From contig CM057342.1 of the NCBI GenBank assembly GCA_030015575.1, positions 262,656,867 to 262,720,866 on the forward strand: a DNA stretch of 64,000 bases, written 5' to 3'. The notes under the pieces were generated by a model. That model saw only the letters and a list, made by a program, of their open reading frames with translations, searched no databases and was not told the DNA's origin. Shown in pieces: positions 22,001 to 34,427 of this stretch (within the stretch, counting starts at the first letter, position 1; each line of letters opens with the position of its first letter). The DNA is from Agapanthus africanus. Taxonomy: Eukaryota; Streptophyta; Magnoliopsida; Asparagales; Amaryllidaceae. The position numbers and the translations under genes were made by a program.

Positions 22001-23717
22001 TCCACGCGCTTGCTTGTCGTCTCGAAGTCCACATGGGGTACCTACATATCATAACGCACCGTATCGCATTAAAATCCGACCCATGACCAAAACGACATAC
22101 GAATCCCACATAAGTCAAAACCTATGCTTGCTTTCACAAACCAACCCAAAAACCCTCGACGTTGGCGTACAAACGCCAAACCATCGAGAAAGCTCCCAAC
22201 ACACTCATTTGTACAATTACAAGCACTAATTATAATATAAAATAGCTTAAAATTCACAAAAACCCCAATTTCCCTTAAAAAGTCATTTTTCCGAAAATCT
22301 AGCAAGCACAAATCACCGTTTTAGTACAAAACTCGATGTATGAACGAATCTAGCGGCCAAAATATTCACTAAATATCTTAAATAAGTCATAAAAACAATT
22401 CCCATAATTTAATCTCAATAAATTCCATAAACCCCAAAATTCTAGTTTACAAAAAACCTAAATTTTAATAATTTTATAGCAAAAATGAACAAACTACTAG
22501 CTTGGATTTTCATGAACTAAAGTATTAAACCACTCAATATAATATTTATAATGACATGAAACCTAAATTTGAATTTTATCTCACAAGAATATAATTATTT
22601 AAAAAAACTAGTTTACCAATTATATAATTATCACTTTTAAATCAATAAATATGCAAACTAGCAACTTAAATTGAATTTAGCATAACATTAATATGTCAAT
22701 TATATCACATAAAATAAATCTCACAACACAAAATACCAATTTGAAATCAAACCCCCTCTCTTGAATTTTTAATCATGCACCTAGAACTAATTAAAAACCT
22801 AATTAAACAATTAATTAAGCCAACCTAAGCAATTAACAACACATTAAGCAAAAATGTTAGAATTTATACCCAAATAATTTGAAGATCCCACAAGCACACA
22901 TAGACCTCCAAATTAGCTTCTAATCACCAAGAACCATAGTAGATATGCTAAGGAAAAATGGGTTGGTCTTGGATTTGGATTTAGCTTTGAATTTGTATGG
23001 ATTTTGAGGCATTTTGTGGAATTTTTGTAGTGAGAAGAAGAGGGAAAGCAAGGGGTGGGGGACTGCTGAATTTTCTTGGGAGGCTCGGCTGATCTTTGAG
23101 GGTGGAGAGAGAGAGAGAGAGGTATATGTGTTGAAATCCCACCAAAGTCAACAAAAGAAAACCATACCTTAATAGTTTAATGTTTTCCTTAATCATTTCT
23201 TTTCTAATTTGTGTGGAATGGAGTGGGGAAATGGGGGGGATGTGCTACTGAATTCAGCCATATGGGGATGGGGGTGAGTGAGTGTTGGTGTGGGTGTGGG
23301 GGAAAAAGATAAATGTTATACCCCAAACAACCATTTACACTAATTTCACCGAAAAAAGCCTTTTTCTTCGATATTTTCTAAACCGTTTTGGCAAACGATT
23401 TCGTTTCAAAAACCACATGATAAAATTCTATTTAATGTTTTATGATGCACAAAATTTGTTTCAACTCATTCTAATTTGTAATTTTCCCTAATTAAATGTA
23501 TTAGTGACGGCTTAAAATAATAATAAATTAATTTTTTTTTCAGAAAATTTGAAATTTCACCAGTGGCTCAATAAACACCAGATATTAGCAATTACATAGC
23601 CAGAATATGTATATTTAATTTTTATAATAAGATATTTGTATTTTGACTTTTTACAGAAAACCCCCTTATTTTGCCGTTTTTCCGAAATTTCACCGAAACG
23701 ATTTTCAAAACATTACA
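19027..23717 (-). repeat. E5 3' LTR (4691 bp)
   Basis: The LTR is unbroken, with element start TGTAATGTTTTG at 23717 and end CGGGACGTGACA at 19027. It includes an 11-bp perfect inverted repeat (20665-20675 and 20720-20730), an AT-rich stretch (about 22350-22900), a GA microsatellite (23105-23121) and a G-rich + strand tract (23221-23303). Short frames are scattered and unremarkable. Compared with the 5' LTR it has an extra 143 bp at 21483-21625. Confidence 0.9.
20665..20730. repeat. Conserved inverted repeat in E5 LTR
   Basis: ATTACCGATGA and TCATCGGTAAT are perfect inverted arms 44 bp apart, with further partial pairing inside. Both arms are unchanged in the 5' LTR (48731-48741 and 48786-48796), although the bases between them have substitutions. 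Confidence 0.7.
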
Positions 23718-23731
23718 ATCTTCCCCCCTTA
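23718..23731 (-). other. E5 polypurine tract
   Basis: On the - strand this is AAGGGGGGAAGATT, directly before the LTR start TGTAATG. A purine run after a TTCGGGGACCGAATT-like sequence is typical of Del/Tekay elements. Confidence 0.8.
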
Positions 23732-24379
23732 AAAAAATTCGGTCCCCGAATTTAAATTAAAACTCCTCCCAAATACTAAAATATCTAAGCAAAACCATCA
23801 AGTCGTCGGGGCTCCGAAATCGTAAATACATAAATCAAATCGTAGCGCAGCGCATGCGCCTGAAAAATGAGCATATAACTCAATCAAAACTCCGTCAAAC
23901 ATCCCGCAATCATCGGAGTCATGGGGAAGACATCAATGCCAAATCCAAAGCAAAACCAATATCATATAAAACTATACATGTTAATATCGAATCTATATAT
24001 GTAAGTATCTGAAGGAAATGCATGCCAAATCTCTTTAAGTCGCTGTGCAACGCGTATAACACTGCACAGTGACGGACGTCTATCATAAGTAAATAACTAT
24101 ATATATATATATACCTTTGTTTGAAATGTACGTTCCGCCATTTTGGAAACAATTTAGAAGGGTCTCCTTGTTTTAAACATTTCGTGTCATATCAGACACG
24201 TAGGTAAATACTGAGGCTATAGCTCGCTTTTTGAAAATCCCTTCAATAACTATCAATGCATGCAAAATATATTCAGGTACTGTCCTCTGACTAGTCCTGC
24301 TCAGTACGAAAACACATAGCAATATCATAAAAATGTACTGCTCTATAAGAAAAAATCAATCGCAAAATACGCGTATGAA
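23732..24379 (-). other. E5 3' spacer, no gene seen
   Basis: AT-rich DNA between the PPT and the GTGCAC array. It includes a TA dinucleotide run near 24098-24112. I see no domain or persuasive frame. Confidence 0.5.
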
Positions 24380-24930
24380 TACGTGCGTCTGGTGCGCACG
24401 GAAATCAAAATCCATATATGTGCCATACATATGCACAGAAACAACATCTAAGTGCATCGGGTGTGCATGAAATATCTGTCGTAGGCAACATGTGTGCCTG
24501 ACAGCAAAATCAGCTGCATCTGACATGCACTAAAAATCTCGATTTAGTGCATCTGGTGTGCACCAAAATCACATCTCAAAACATGCGCTCAACATGCGCG
24601 AAAATCCAAGGCAGGTGCATCCATTATGCAAGAAATCATGAAATCCAATATCAAGCGCCGAACATGCGCAAAATCAAATCAGGTGCACAAGGTGCACGAA
24701 ACAAATATCGAGTATCACAATCGAAATCGAAGTCCAGTGCATCTAAGTGCACAAAATGTGTATCACTGCACTGCAAGCATATGTGAATCATACCGAGTGC
24801 AAAAACCAAATCGTATGCGTATATATGCACAATCAACTCAACTGTATGAAATCCATATAATCACAAACATGAGGAACCAAGGCACGAAAACTATCTCAAG
24901 TGCCACAACTGTGCAAAAATCGTGAATACT
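24380..24930. repeat. Array of short GTGCAT/GTGCAC palindromes in E5
   Basis: Roughly a dozen imperfect units recur every 30-60 bp: GTGCGTCTGGTGCGCAC (24383), GTGCATCGGGTGTGCAT (24452), GTGCATCTGGTGTGCAC (24547), GGTGCACAAGGTGCAC (24681), GTGCATCTAAGTGCAC (24735) and degenerate versions between. Each unit is a small inverted repeat, usually followed by A-rich sequence. The units are too diverged for a simple satellite. I do not know a named family. Confidence 0.65.
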
Positions 24931-24999
24931 CAGTAGGTGCAATCATGGTCCATGGAAACAAATATCACGAAACTTCATCATCAAAATCAATCATGCAAA

Positions 25000-25600
25000 T
25001 AGATCGCTCAAAATACCAAAATCAAGTATGGCGGAATAGTCCCGCTCAAGCACATCCTCCAAGAATCTCTGGCTAACTGTCGTGGTCACTCATAGCATGT
25101 CTCATCGACGAACCTGAACTCTGGCCTGCCGGTGTGCGTAACATGACCACTCCTGGGTCCAAGTCTTCTTGTAATTCATTCCAAAAAGGTCCTGTCGAGA
25201 TCTCTCCCAAATCTCGTCTCTGCCGAACTTTCCGAAAGTCATCGTCCCTTACTAGATCTATTCTCGTTCCTGAACGGCTACATACTCATCGCGACTCCTT
25301 CTGGAAGGCATATCCAAGTACAATGCCTCGGCATGTGTACTGCATCTCTGATGTCGGCTGAGTGGATCGTCGTCTCATCAAGATCTCGTACGAACCTCTT
25401 ACTCCACTTTTCCCTAACATCGACTGTTTCGGACTCGTTTCATCGTGGCTACATGGACTGAGCTCCAACGGCTATCCTCGTATCGGGAGTCTCCCAAGAA
25501 ATGCATCTCACCACCTAGCATCCGAATTAAGTCGAGCCATCCGATCGAGTCGTCAAAACTTCATAATCCCCCAAGAGCTCAACATCTTGGGCACAGTTTA
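25000..25600 (-). pseudogene. Possible decayed integrase C-terminal fragment of E5
   Basis: On the - strand at about 25260-25170 a short island reads KGTMTFGKFGR and is followed by a GPF-like codon run in another frame. This resembles the KGVMRFGKxGKLxPRxxGPF segment near the end of chromovirus integrases. The position next to the 3' end is right. The remainder is scrambled, and the + strand frames here (25134-25361, 25362-25601, 25445-25696) look like chance. Weak call. Confidence 0.35.
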
Positions 25601-25800
25601 ATAGTATCGAGTACATACCACAGCATCGGTGGTCCGGCCGTAGAAGGGCAAACCCAAGCCTCACTAATGGCGCCGTGGAACTGCCGCAAACCCTAAGGTT
25701 CGAAAGCTTTCACACGGTCATTAAGTCGAGTTAGGGTTTCATTCTTCTAGAGGGTCCATAGAATTGCCTGCATGTCTTTTCGAATACTTTAAACTTGGAA
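25600..25800 (-). repeat. Copia-leader-like segment inside gypsy element E5
   Basis: The + strand shares a colinear series of words with E7 (45470-45640) and E2 (56110-56230): a GGTCCGGCCGTAGA-like start, CAAGCCTCAC, GCCGTGGAACTGCCGC, CGAGTTAGGGTTT and TTCTTCTAGAGGG. In E2 and E7 this is the copia leader just downstream of the PBS. Its presence in a gypsy element suggests exchange between families or a common third source. Confidence 0.55.
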
Positions 25801-26039
25801 TAATAGGTTTCTGACATTTGATCGTCTCTGTCGCCTCTCAACGTCTCTACGTGAAGTCGTCTCTAGGTGGAATCAATCTATCTGATGACCTCGCATCGGG
25901 GTAGCGAACAAACCACATGTCCTAGTCATTCATCCTCGGTGACTAGCGACCTTCTATCATCTCTTAGTACAATTCGTACTGTAATAGCTCCAACATCTGG
26001 GGCGATATCTCGTCGTTCGCAGCAATAACTGGCTCACTC

Positions 26040-26494
26040 GTCTGCACGCTGAACAGTGCCTCAAACATCATGAATAAGCAATACACCTACGGTCATCAAA
26101 ATCTGGTTGGCCTCTATCATTGGCTCGATCCTCTGGTACTGATCAGCACGTCCGAGAAATCTCGTACAGCGATCCATCCAAACGCTCGTGGCGTGAAAAC
26201 ACAATAAAAAGACACATCTCTGCAATCGTGTGCCGCCGGAATTATGCCCTGGTCAGTCCTTGTTCGTAACGAGCTCGTGCTGACCGCAACTCTAGCCGTA
26301 GCTCTCCCTGCCCGTAATCGTGGCAGCAAAACCATAACTGGTACCGACGAGGCTAGATCAGGAATGAATATAATACTGAACAAAGAAATGTACATCCTAA
26401 GGCTTCTTAAGTGGAGTAGCGTATCGTAAGTATGCCGCGGAACATACCCACGATACGTCACTCTACTTTAGTCACCTATTCCATCAACCAAGGG
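26040..26494 (-). pseudogene. Decayed gag N-terminal region of E5
   Basis: The - strand frame 26117-26461 (114 codons) contains alanine/arginine-rich sequence followed, across a frame change, by a run resembling the FLxRADQYQRIEPMIE-type motif found in gags of this group. It lies close to the PBS once E6 is removed, as gag should. No intact start, zinc knuckle or continuous frame is present. Confidence 0.4.
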
Positions 26495-26499
26495 TCATC
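26495..26499. other. Target-site duplication of E6, left copy (TCATC)
   Basis: TCATC here and at 36630-36634 flank E6 directly. Confidence 0.95.
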
Positions 26500-28701
26500 T
26501 GTAAGTGCACGGCGGCGCCCCGGCCGTCAATCCGACGGCCAAATGCGGAAGCGGTGATAAACTTTAATTTTGCAAACTAGCAAACCGGCACCACCACGCA
26601 CTAAACACCCGGATCGAACCATTAACTAGTCCTAGCTAACTACAAGATAGGGAAGAGAGATATACCGAGTGATCCGAGTCCTCCGGTCTTTTCGCCGTCG
26701 TCCCGATCTCCCGCGGAATGTCCGGTCTCCATCTCCTCGCCGGAAGGGCACCACGTCGCCTGTTTCTTTTACGGGCTCCCACCTCAATACCGAGGCAACT
26801 CGGGCGCGAAGTTGGCTAGCCGACGCGTCCAAGATTTGCTATAGGCTAGTGTAAAGTCTATGTCTCATTGGGGTTTTGTTGCCATGGAGGATGGAGGAAT
26901 GAGGTTAAGAAAAATGGTGCTTTCATTTTTCATGCAAGGAAATTGAGATGAAGGAAATATGCCACAAGCTCAAAATCAAACTCTCTCCCTCTCTCAAATG
27001 TGTTGCCGGCCTCTTATTGGAATGGGGAGGAAAAATGAAACAAGAGGGAGGTGAGTGTAGGAGAGCACAAGGGTGACCATAACATAAAGCAAGCTTCACA
27101 TCAAAAGGTAATGATAACTCTCAAATCAATTTCTAATCTCATCAATGCCAAAAACCATCATGAAAAAGCAAAAATGCTTAACTTATCATAATGCCACAAA
27201 TACAAAGAACCCCTCCACAAATGGTTATTTGCAAACTTGCAAATAACCCCCTCCATCGAAAAGTCCGGCCGGGACGGAACAAAGGAAAACCGGCCGGAAC
27301 GGAATGCAAACTGGCAACCTCAGAAAACTGATCCCGTAATAAATTACAGGAAAACCCCGATACTGTGCATACACACCCGCATCTGTATTCCGTCCGGATA
27401 CAAATGTAATGAGACAAAACTACACTGTACTATACTAGGATCCGGCTTAAACCAAAGCCGGCTAGTATTATCCGTTCGATCCTGATCCGTGCAATACCGC
27501 ACGTATCTGATCGAACCTTGCCATATATCTATACGGCCTCTAGTACTAACCGTCCGATCCTGATCCGTGCAATACCGCACGTATCTGATCGGACCCTGCC
27601 ATATCTCTATACGGCCTCTACAGCGTTTCTCCCGAAAGCTTGAGTAACTGTAAGTGTGGTGGACTCTAAAGACTCGTCAATACTATGGATGCGGATTTAA
27701 CCACTAGCACGTCAGAGGTATAATCCAATACGTAACAGGCCACAAGCTATTGACCAAAAGGGACGTCGATGAGAGAACTCATCCTGACACCCTACTGAGC
27801 CTGTCAGTGACAATATCCGTACATTCCGGTCCGTTCGTCTATGAGCATCGTATGTCGGGCCTAGGGGGTTGGTAAAAGTCAGACCCCAAAAAGCGGTACA
27901 AGTCATGTCGGAGTGTAGCCCAGAACACTCTGAGATACTAGTGGAATACCTACCAGTAAATCTCCTGCCTTGGCCAAGGACTTCGTGTAATGGCTCTCCT
28001 AGACACAGCGCGACCTCACCCCCAATACCGGGAGAGACGAACCCCTGAAGATCCGCTCACTGCCTCCATGTGGCTTGGGACTGTACCCAACTAAAACCTG
28101 TTTGCACGTCTCCTTTGAGCGTGGTAGGGTAGTAATCAAAGTACAGTGGGAACTCACACGAGACAAATGACGATCCCCAGGTCGATGAACTAACCTGTAC
28201 GCATGTCACCAGGGAACTGCTATCTGACGTCAGGTATAAGACCAACTAGCATGTTCCCGGCGAGTCCTGTCCGGTGTACTCATAACCCAATGAGCACCTG
28301 TATACATCTTAGATGAACCAACTGACACCAGTGGCTTGTGAGACCGGCCACCGCCCCTCGTCGGGGTCTCGACTGTATACACTAGTCTACTCTGGAGAAT
28401 CGATGCCCTGTCTCGAAACTCCCATGACTAGGGACCATTTAAGGATGTGCTTATAGACTACCAGCTCCCACGTATATGATCGCCCTCATACTGCTGGCAG
28501 TCAAGCACGAATCCTAAGGGCTCTATCAACGTGTAATAGCGACCTGTCAGGTCACCTAAAGCAGTACACGATGATAAAGGTAAACCAGATAGCATACTAT
28601 CATCTCGAGTAAGACTGTCCTACCGGGATAGGTCCTCCCTCAATCATTGCAATTACGTGCCTGTGATCCAATAATTGACTCTGAGGGCACTATCTCCAAC
28701 A
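26500..28701 (-). repeat. E6 3' LTR (2202 bp)
   Basis: Terminus TGTAAGTGCACGG at 26500 and TCTCCAACA at 28701. Two copies of the 78-bp module lie at about 27470-27613. The part at about 26860-27170 is unlike the equivalent part of E4 and E3. Confidence 0.95.
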
Positions 28702-28712
28702 ATCTCCCACTT
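28702..28712 (-). other. E6 polypurine tract
   Basis: AAGTGGGAGAT on the - strand, abutting the 3' LTR. Confidence 0.9.
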
Positions 28713-31240
28713 GCACTCAAGGCTAATTATTGCGATGTCGCATACTCACAGCCCGTGTGATACCGAACACCCAACTCCTCTACTAGTCAGTCTCACAAAG
28801 CCTGTTTGAGAAACTATTGCGTTCGAGGAATAGCCTCAGTGAGTGGATCCGCCTTGATGTTTCTTTCTATGTCTCTCTATATCTCATGTTCGCGGAGAAA
28901 ACCATCTCCCGAAATGAGCAATACCTGTCTTAGAATGTCTGGATGTCTGATGGGACCTAGCTCATAAATGAACTCCAAATCCAAACTTCTTAGACTATAC
29001 CGTCAATTGAACTTAATCAGTATCCTGCGCCATGCCTCCCTCAGTATCTGCCTGGATCACCTGTCCAAAATACCGCCCCTCGTCGGAGGGAAAAACTATA
29101 ACTCTGACAATCACCCTGTCGTCCATGTCACCTTGGAAGCCTGGAATGATAACTGTCTCCTTAATGAGGCTGTCGTTATCATTTCCCTAGAACATCTACT
29201 TATGTTCTAAAGCTGCTCCCGACTGTTTCTCCAGGATTGGATCAATATCAACTTATTGCATCTAGCGCAGGAACAACATCTGGTGTGGTACTTGACATTT
29301 CATGATTGACTCAATTGCCTGAGCAAGTGATCTGCCAATCATGCACATCCCTCTCCCCTTTAATCTGTAAGACACCTTTAGAGAGGGTGAATCCATCACC
29401 TGCAGGTACACTACCGTGCCAGGAGCCGTCCATTCTAAATACTCTTAGAATGCTGTCTAAGTATCCAGATTGGGAAACCACCTAAATCTAGATCTAAAAC
29501 CATAGATCTAGTAACCAGTATGTCAGATATAATGTCCAAGTCCGATGCGGAAAAACCACTGTGTGATGATCAAAGTATAACCGATCGTAGTATAGGAGTT
29601 TCCTTTCCTACTCTGTGTATGTTATCCAATACCAGGATATCACACCCTACTACCTTCTTAACAGATCCATCGCCTATTCTGATGAAGTCAAACCTATGAC
29701 TGTCATATCAGAAATAGATGATCTATCTCCGCTGTATCTGCTTTAATCTATAAATAGACATAAGCCTGATGTCCACCAATGCTTCCGCTGCTCCCACTGA
29801 CTACGACAACCCTCTGGCAGAGTCATATACACGTACACTTCTGAAGAGAGTTCAGAACGATGCTATACTCATCCTCCTGCCGGGTCTCACAGTCTGGAAC
29901 AACAGCAATGGAAAGTGTGGGTAAACAAGAACCTCCCTGTCACCGTCCTTGAGGCTACCGGAGTACCCCTCGGGTGCCTGAGGTTACCCACCGTATCTGC
30001 GGAGTGGCCAATGGAATGTCAATCCAGATTGAATCTTTAGGTTCCTTATCAAATCTTGAGTAATCGTTTGCGGTTCTGGAATCACTTCCAGTTCTACCAT
30101 ACTCCCACTACTATTTTCTGAAAAAATCCATTTTATTTAAAACTGTGGCGAGTCTAGAACAATATCACTATTGATCTTCCAGATGGTAGAAAGTCAACCC
30201 TCGTCATAGCCTGGATCAACCCACAAACAGCCATTACAGAAACGTGCCTTGAGTTATCCAGAGTCTGGTTTTAATCATAAGCCGAACAACTCCCCGTACC
30301 TTAACATCGTTAAGATATGAACTGTTCTATATCCAATATAGAACCAGAGGCACTGATTTAATTGAACCAGATTCAAATCATGCAACTGTCTCCAGTGCAT
30401 GTCAACTAAATGGAAAATGGCCGATCAACATTACTCAACTTAGGAATGCTTCCAATCATGAGTAACCTGAAAGAGAAGCAAGATCTCTTTATCATTACTA
30501 TCAACAGAATACCATACACAAGTATCTACATTTTCGATCACTTTGAAGAATCCCGATACTTTCTATACCTGGTTCTCTACTCTATTCAAATACCTATAAC
30601 TTCTCAAAATTCGGACCCTGTGTTTCCACGAAACACCTGTCTAAAAACTAGAGAAGTCATAAGTAAACCGAATATAGTAGGAAGACCAACCCCTCTGTCC
30701 TGATGGACCCTGGACAACATACAATACTCTGTATAAGTCCCTTGAGTCTGATAACTCATTCACTGTGTGTCGTAGGTTGAAAACTGTACTTATGGTTAAG
30801 AAGAATTACACCGCTGTTTAATGCTCCTTACCTAACCATCCACTGATATAGGTAAATGTCACAGACATAATTTCAAAAAGGTATGTCTCACTCTATAAAA
30901 ATAGACGTACAGATATATCAATTTGAAATTGGTGCATAACAGCGGATATTCAAAACCAAATATTTGCCGTCCGGCAAACAACCCAGGTGACTTCCTCAAA
31001 TATCACTGATTACAACGAATCCCGATATAATGAGGATGATCACCCAATTCCCAATAACCTACTCCCACTCATCATCTGTAAAACCATACAGATGTGAGAA
31101 TCGTACCTGGTAAATACATACCCTGGAGTAAGTATCTAATCGGGAAATCAGTTTTCCTTTAACAGTACACAGTGAAACTGAAACATTGAAATGTTCCGAT
31201 GGGGTATCCCGGTATTCCTAGTAATGCCTCTTCCAGATTC
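28713..31240 (-). pseudogene. E6 decayed pol
   Basis: Colinear with the pol fossils of E3 and E4. Recognisable blocks are the FRMDDS/GVTLSK equivalent near 29370-29440, the RT YxDDI-like codons near 29610-29640, the RT remnant near 29800-29860, the linker near 30050-30130 and integrase near 30270-30700. Frames are broken throughout. The + strand frames at 28968-29210 and 30410-30703 are antisense and not genes. Confidence 0.6.
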
Positions 31241-32090
31241 ACGACTGTAACCGTATAGTTCTTTGCCACCTCTCCAAATCCCTTTTTATGCCTTTAGTCA
31301 TTACCTTCTGCACACCCCTTTAGGCCAAATGGTTTTCTTCCTTCCCTACCGTTCGGCACCAGCCTATGGTTTGGAAGAAGACTATCCAATAAGCATAATG
31401 GGTGTACTGTTCTAATCCTAGGAGCACTCGCAATGCGAGAGAAGGTGAAGATAAAAGACAACCGAATAAACCTTATTCCTATTTCTCCTGAACCAGAATC
31501 CATCCCCGAACTGGAACAAGTTCCTTTCGAGTTCGTATATAACCATACGATGGAGTATCCAATAAACTGTGGATCTTCGTAGTGATACGGAGTGTCCTGG
31601 AGAAATACAAAGGTGATTTAGGATTGGCGAAGGAATACTTGGTTTGGTCGTGAATAGCAGCCGCAATTTACTTTGCCATCTTACTAATCCCTTGCTTTGT
31701 CTGAACATAATACCTTCTGCACACCATCGTTATGCTAATTGGTTTTCTTCATTCCCTACCGTTCGGCACCAGCCTAAGGTTTGGAAGAAGATTATCCAAT
31801 TTGCGTAATAGGTGTACTATTTCCTAAACCAAGGAGTACTCGCAACCTGAGAGAAGGTAAAAGGAAAAGACAACTGAATCATCCTACCCGTTTTCTCCAG
31901 AACCAGAAACCATCCTCGAATAAATTCCTTCGAGTTCGTATATAACCATACGATGGTTTTGTCCAATGGAAGTGGACGTTCGTAGTAATACGGGGTGTCC
32001 TGGAGAAAAGGGTAAAAGTAGGAGTGGCAATGAGGTATGCAACTCTGACAATCCAAAAGCCAGTGTTTAAGAAGGTTCGGTTAATTTTGG
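31240..32090 (-). pseudogene. E6 decayed gag with about 400-bp tandem duplication
   Basis: Two direct units repeat the CCATCGTATGGTTATATACG and GGCTGGTGCCGAACGGTAGG landmarks, as in E4. The - strand frames 31294-31503, 31418-31708 and 31817-32094 are pieces of the two units without a gag domain. Confidence 0.6.
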
Positions 32091-34414
32091 TCACTGAGTC
32101 ATAGTCTTAGGGTCGGGTCAAAGGTCGCTGCCAAAGAGAGAGAGAAAAGAAACACTCAGCGTGCACTCTAACCTAGATCAGAATGGTTACCAATTTATCT
32201 AATCAAGAAACCTCCCACTGTACCTCAAATCCTCCTCCAAACCTAAAAGAAGAATTAGTAGGGGTCACCCGAGGAGTAAACTAACTCATCAGTGGGAATC
32301 GGGATCCAACTATCATCGCATGATAACATGACGGAATCCGCTCACGTCATCACACTCCAGAAGGTATGCGCATATCTGGCAAGTTTCAGTTCTTTTGAAA
32401 CACCCGATGTGATTTCTGCTCCATGCTCTTATGACCTTGACGAAGGTCAACAAATCATAAGTCACATGTCAAGTTCCACCCGTCATTGTCCAGGTTAATT
32501 TGAACCCACCCGTACAAGCCTTTGACGAAGGTCAACAAGGCTATAGACTGTCCCAAACCAACACATCTATCTATGCAGCAGAAAGGCAACAAGCAGCTAC
32601 CATACACTATTCCTTGACGAAGGCCAACAAACATAGCATGAATACTACGTGCTACCCGTCTGAAACGACGGAGGGCTACGAATGGTTTCTGGCGAAAACC
32701 TTTAACGTAATGAACTTGATATCGTTGAAGGAACGGATAGCTTTTTAGAAAATATAGTGATGAAAACCTTTACTAAAGAGGTCACTCCCGGTGAAGGGAT
32801 CTCGGCTCTTTCCCCGTAGAATGAGGTGCAGGATATTCCAACTGAATACCACGATGCAAAGCAAAAGTAATCGGCTATAGTGAAGTTAATGCCCTGACGC
32901 AAACTTTTTGTCCAAGGGGTCACTCCCGGTGAAGGGATCTCGGCCCTTGCCTCGTCGACTGAGGAGCAGGATATTCCAACTGAATACCACGGTGCAAAAC
33001 AAAAGAGAACGTCCTTGCAATAACAGCTTTTTGAAAAGTGTTCCAACAACATCAGATTAGGTTTGTTTTAACTTGCATTGATCCGAATCAACGCAGTCCC
33101 ATCAATTGATCACACCACAAAGAGCGAAAATATACTGACGTACGTATATGCCATCCGCATTCGCCACTGGGTCCCGTCATTACCCGTTAGGTTAGCTAAC
33201 TAACGACAGAGCGGGGACTGGACTAGCGCGGATGCAAAACATATACAACATCTACTAATATATATACCAATATATTATATTCGCTCAAGGCGTGATAAAA
33301 TGCAACATCACAGAAATGTACAGCATCACAGAACAATACAGATATCTGGGATCCCCGGGTTTCACAGAGCCACTACTGAAACCCGACGTTCCCCTGGTCG
33401 TGTGGATAGCCTGTGCAATGAAATCCTAGACCCCTACGGGCGCGGCAAGTTACCCGCCAAAACCTGAAGCGAGGCAGCCCCTTTCAGCAACGTGAATGGA
33501 CCACCCAGCACTTCACGGAATCCGGTAACTTGGGCACCTCTCCTGGGTCAACCTGTACCCCCTACGAGTGCGGCGAATAACCCGCCAATCCTAGAGTGAA
33601 GCCCCCTCCGTATCAATACCATGAGATGCGGGCTTGTTGCCCTCTAGAACCCGGCTATCCGTGCACCCCTCCACGGGGCAATCGTAGTAAAGAAAGTAAA
33701 ATATACATACAACGGGTACATCGACCGCAACCTGGCCGTGCCCCAAAAGAATAATACAAACAGGCAGTGATGGCAGTCCACTTGTCGGACGCTCGCCCCG
33801 CAATATCAAATGTACATAATACAACAAAACTGTACTACCACTGCAACCAGGCTATCCCTACGACCGATCCACAACATCACAGCAATACATAGAACATCAA
33901 CGTGAATGTCACGTTCGCAAATCCGTCTAACCGGGCTATAGCAGTCAGACAGGATTTACCGATCAAGTGACATTCACGGTCGCAGATATAATGTAAATAC
34001 TGTGAAATAATGTGTTTAAAATATCCGATCGATCAAATTTTAACAAGTGGGCCCCCAAGTACTACTGTAGCACATCAAGAAAATCTGGGCCCAAACAAAG
34101 TGTACCAAAACCCCTATTTTCAGCCCACAAGCCCACTGCAAAGAAATGATGACATGAACCCACATTCCTGCGGCGGAACCGCGGACAAAAAGGGGTTATG
34201 GCCGCGGTTCCGCGGTCGTACGGAGGGATCGGGTCATCAAATTTTTCCAGTGTTCTTAGAACTCCCTGCACATCATTCTGAGACAACCTGAAAAATTTTT
34301 GGACTCCAAAAAATTTCGACAGAAACTGATAGTGCTTGAAAACGCGGTTTCGGGATTTTGTTCGATCGAAAACGTAAAACACATTAGGCAAAGCTAGACT
34401 AAGTTAATGGCGAG
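32091..34414 (-). other. E6 leader (non-coding)
   Basis: It holds an internal PPT-like motif (CTCCCACT at 32212-32219), the triplet motif (32434-32451, 32519-32537, 32612-32630), the CTTCACCGGGAGTGA tandem repeat (about 32778-33005), the 129-bp-period repeat (about 33430-33680) and a GC hairpin with perfect 12-bp arms (34173-34184 and 34202-34213). The 116-codon sense frame at 32702-33052 covers the tandem repeat; it reads the repeated peptide WYSVGISC twice but resembles no known protein. Confidence 0.75.
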
Positions 34415-34426
34415 ACTCTGATACCA
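34415..34426 (-). other. E6 primer-binding site
   Basis: TGGTATCAGAGT on the - strand, one base from the LTR end; one mismatch to E4's TGGTATCAGAGC. Confidence 0.85.
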
Positions 34427-34427
34427 C

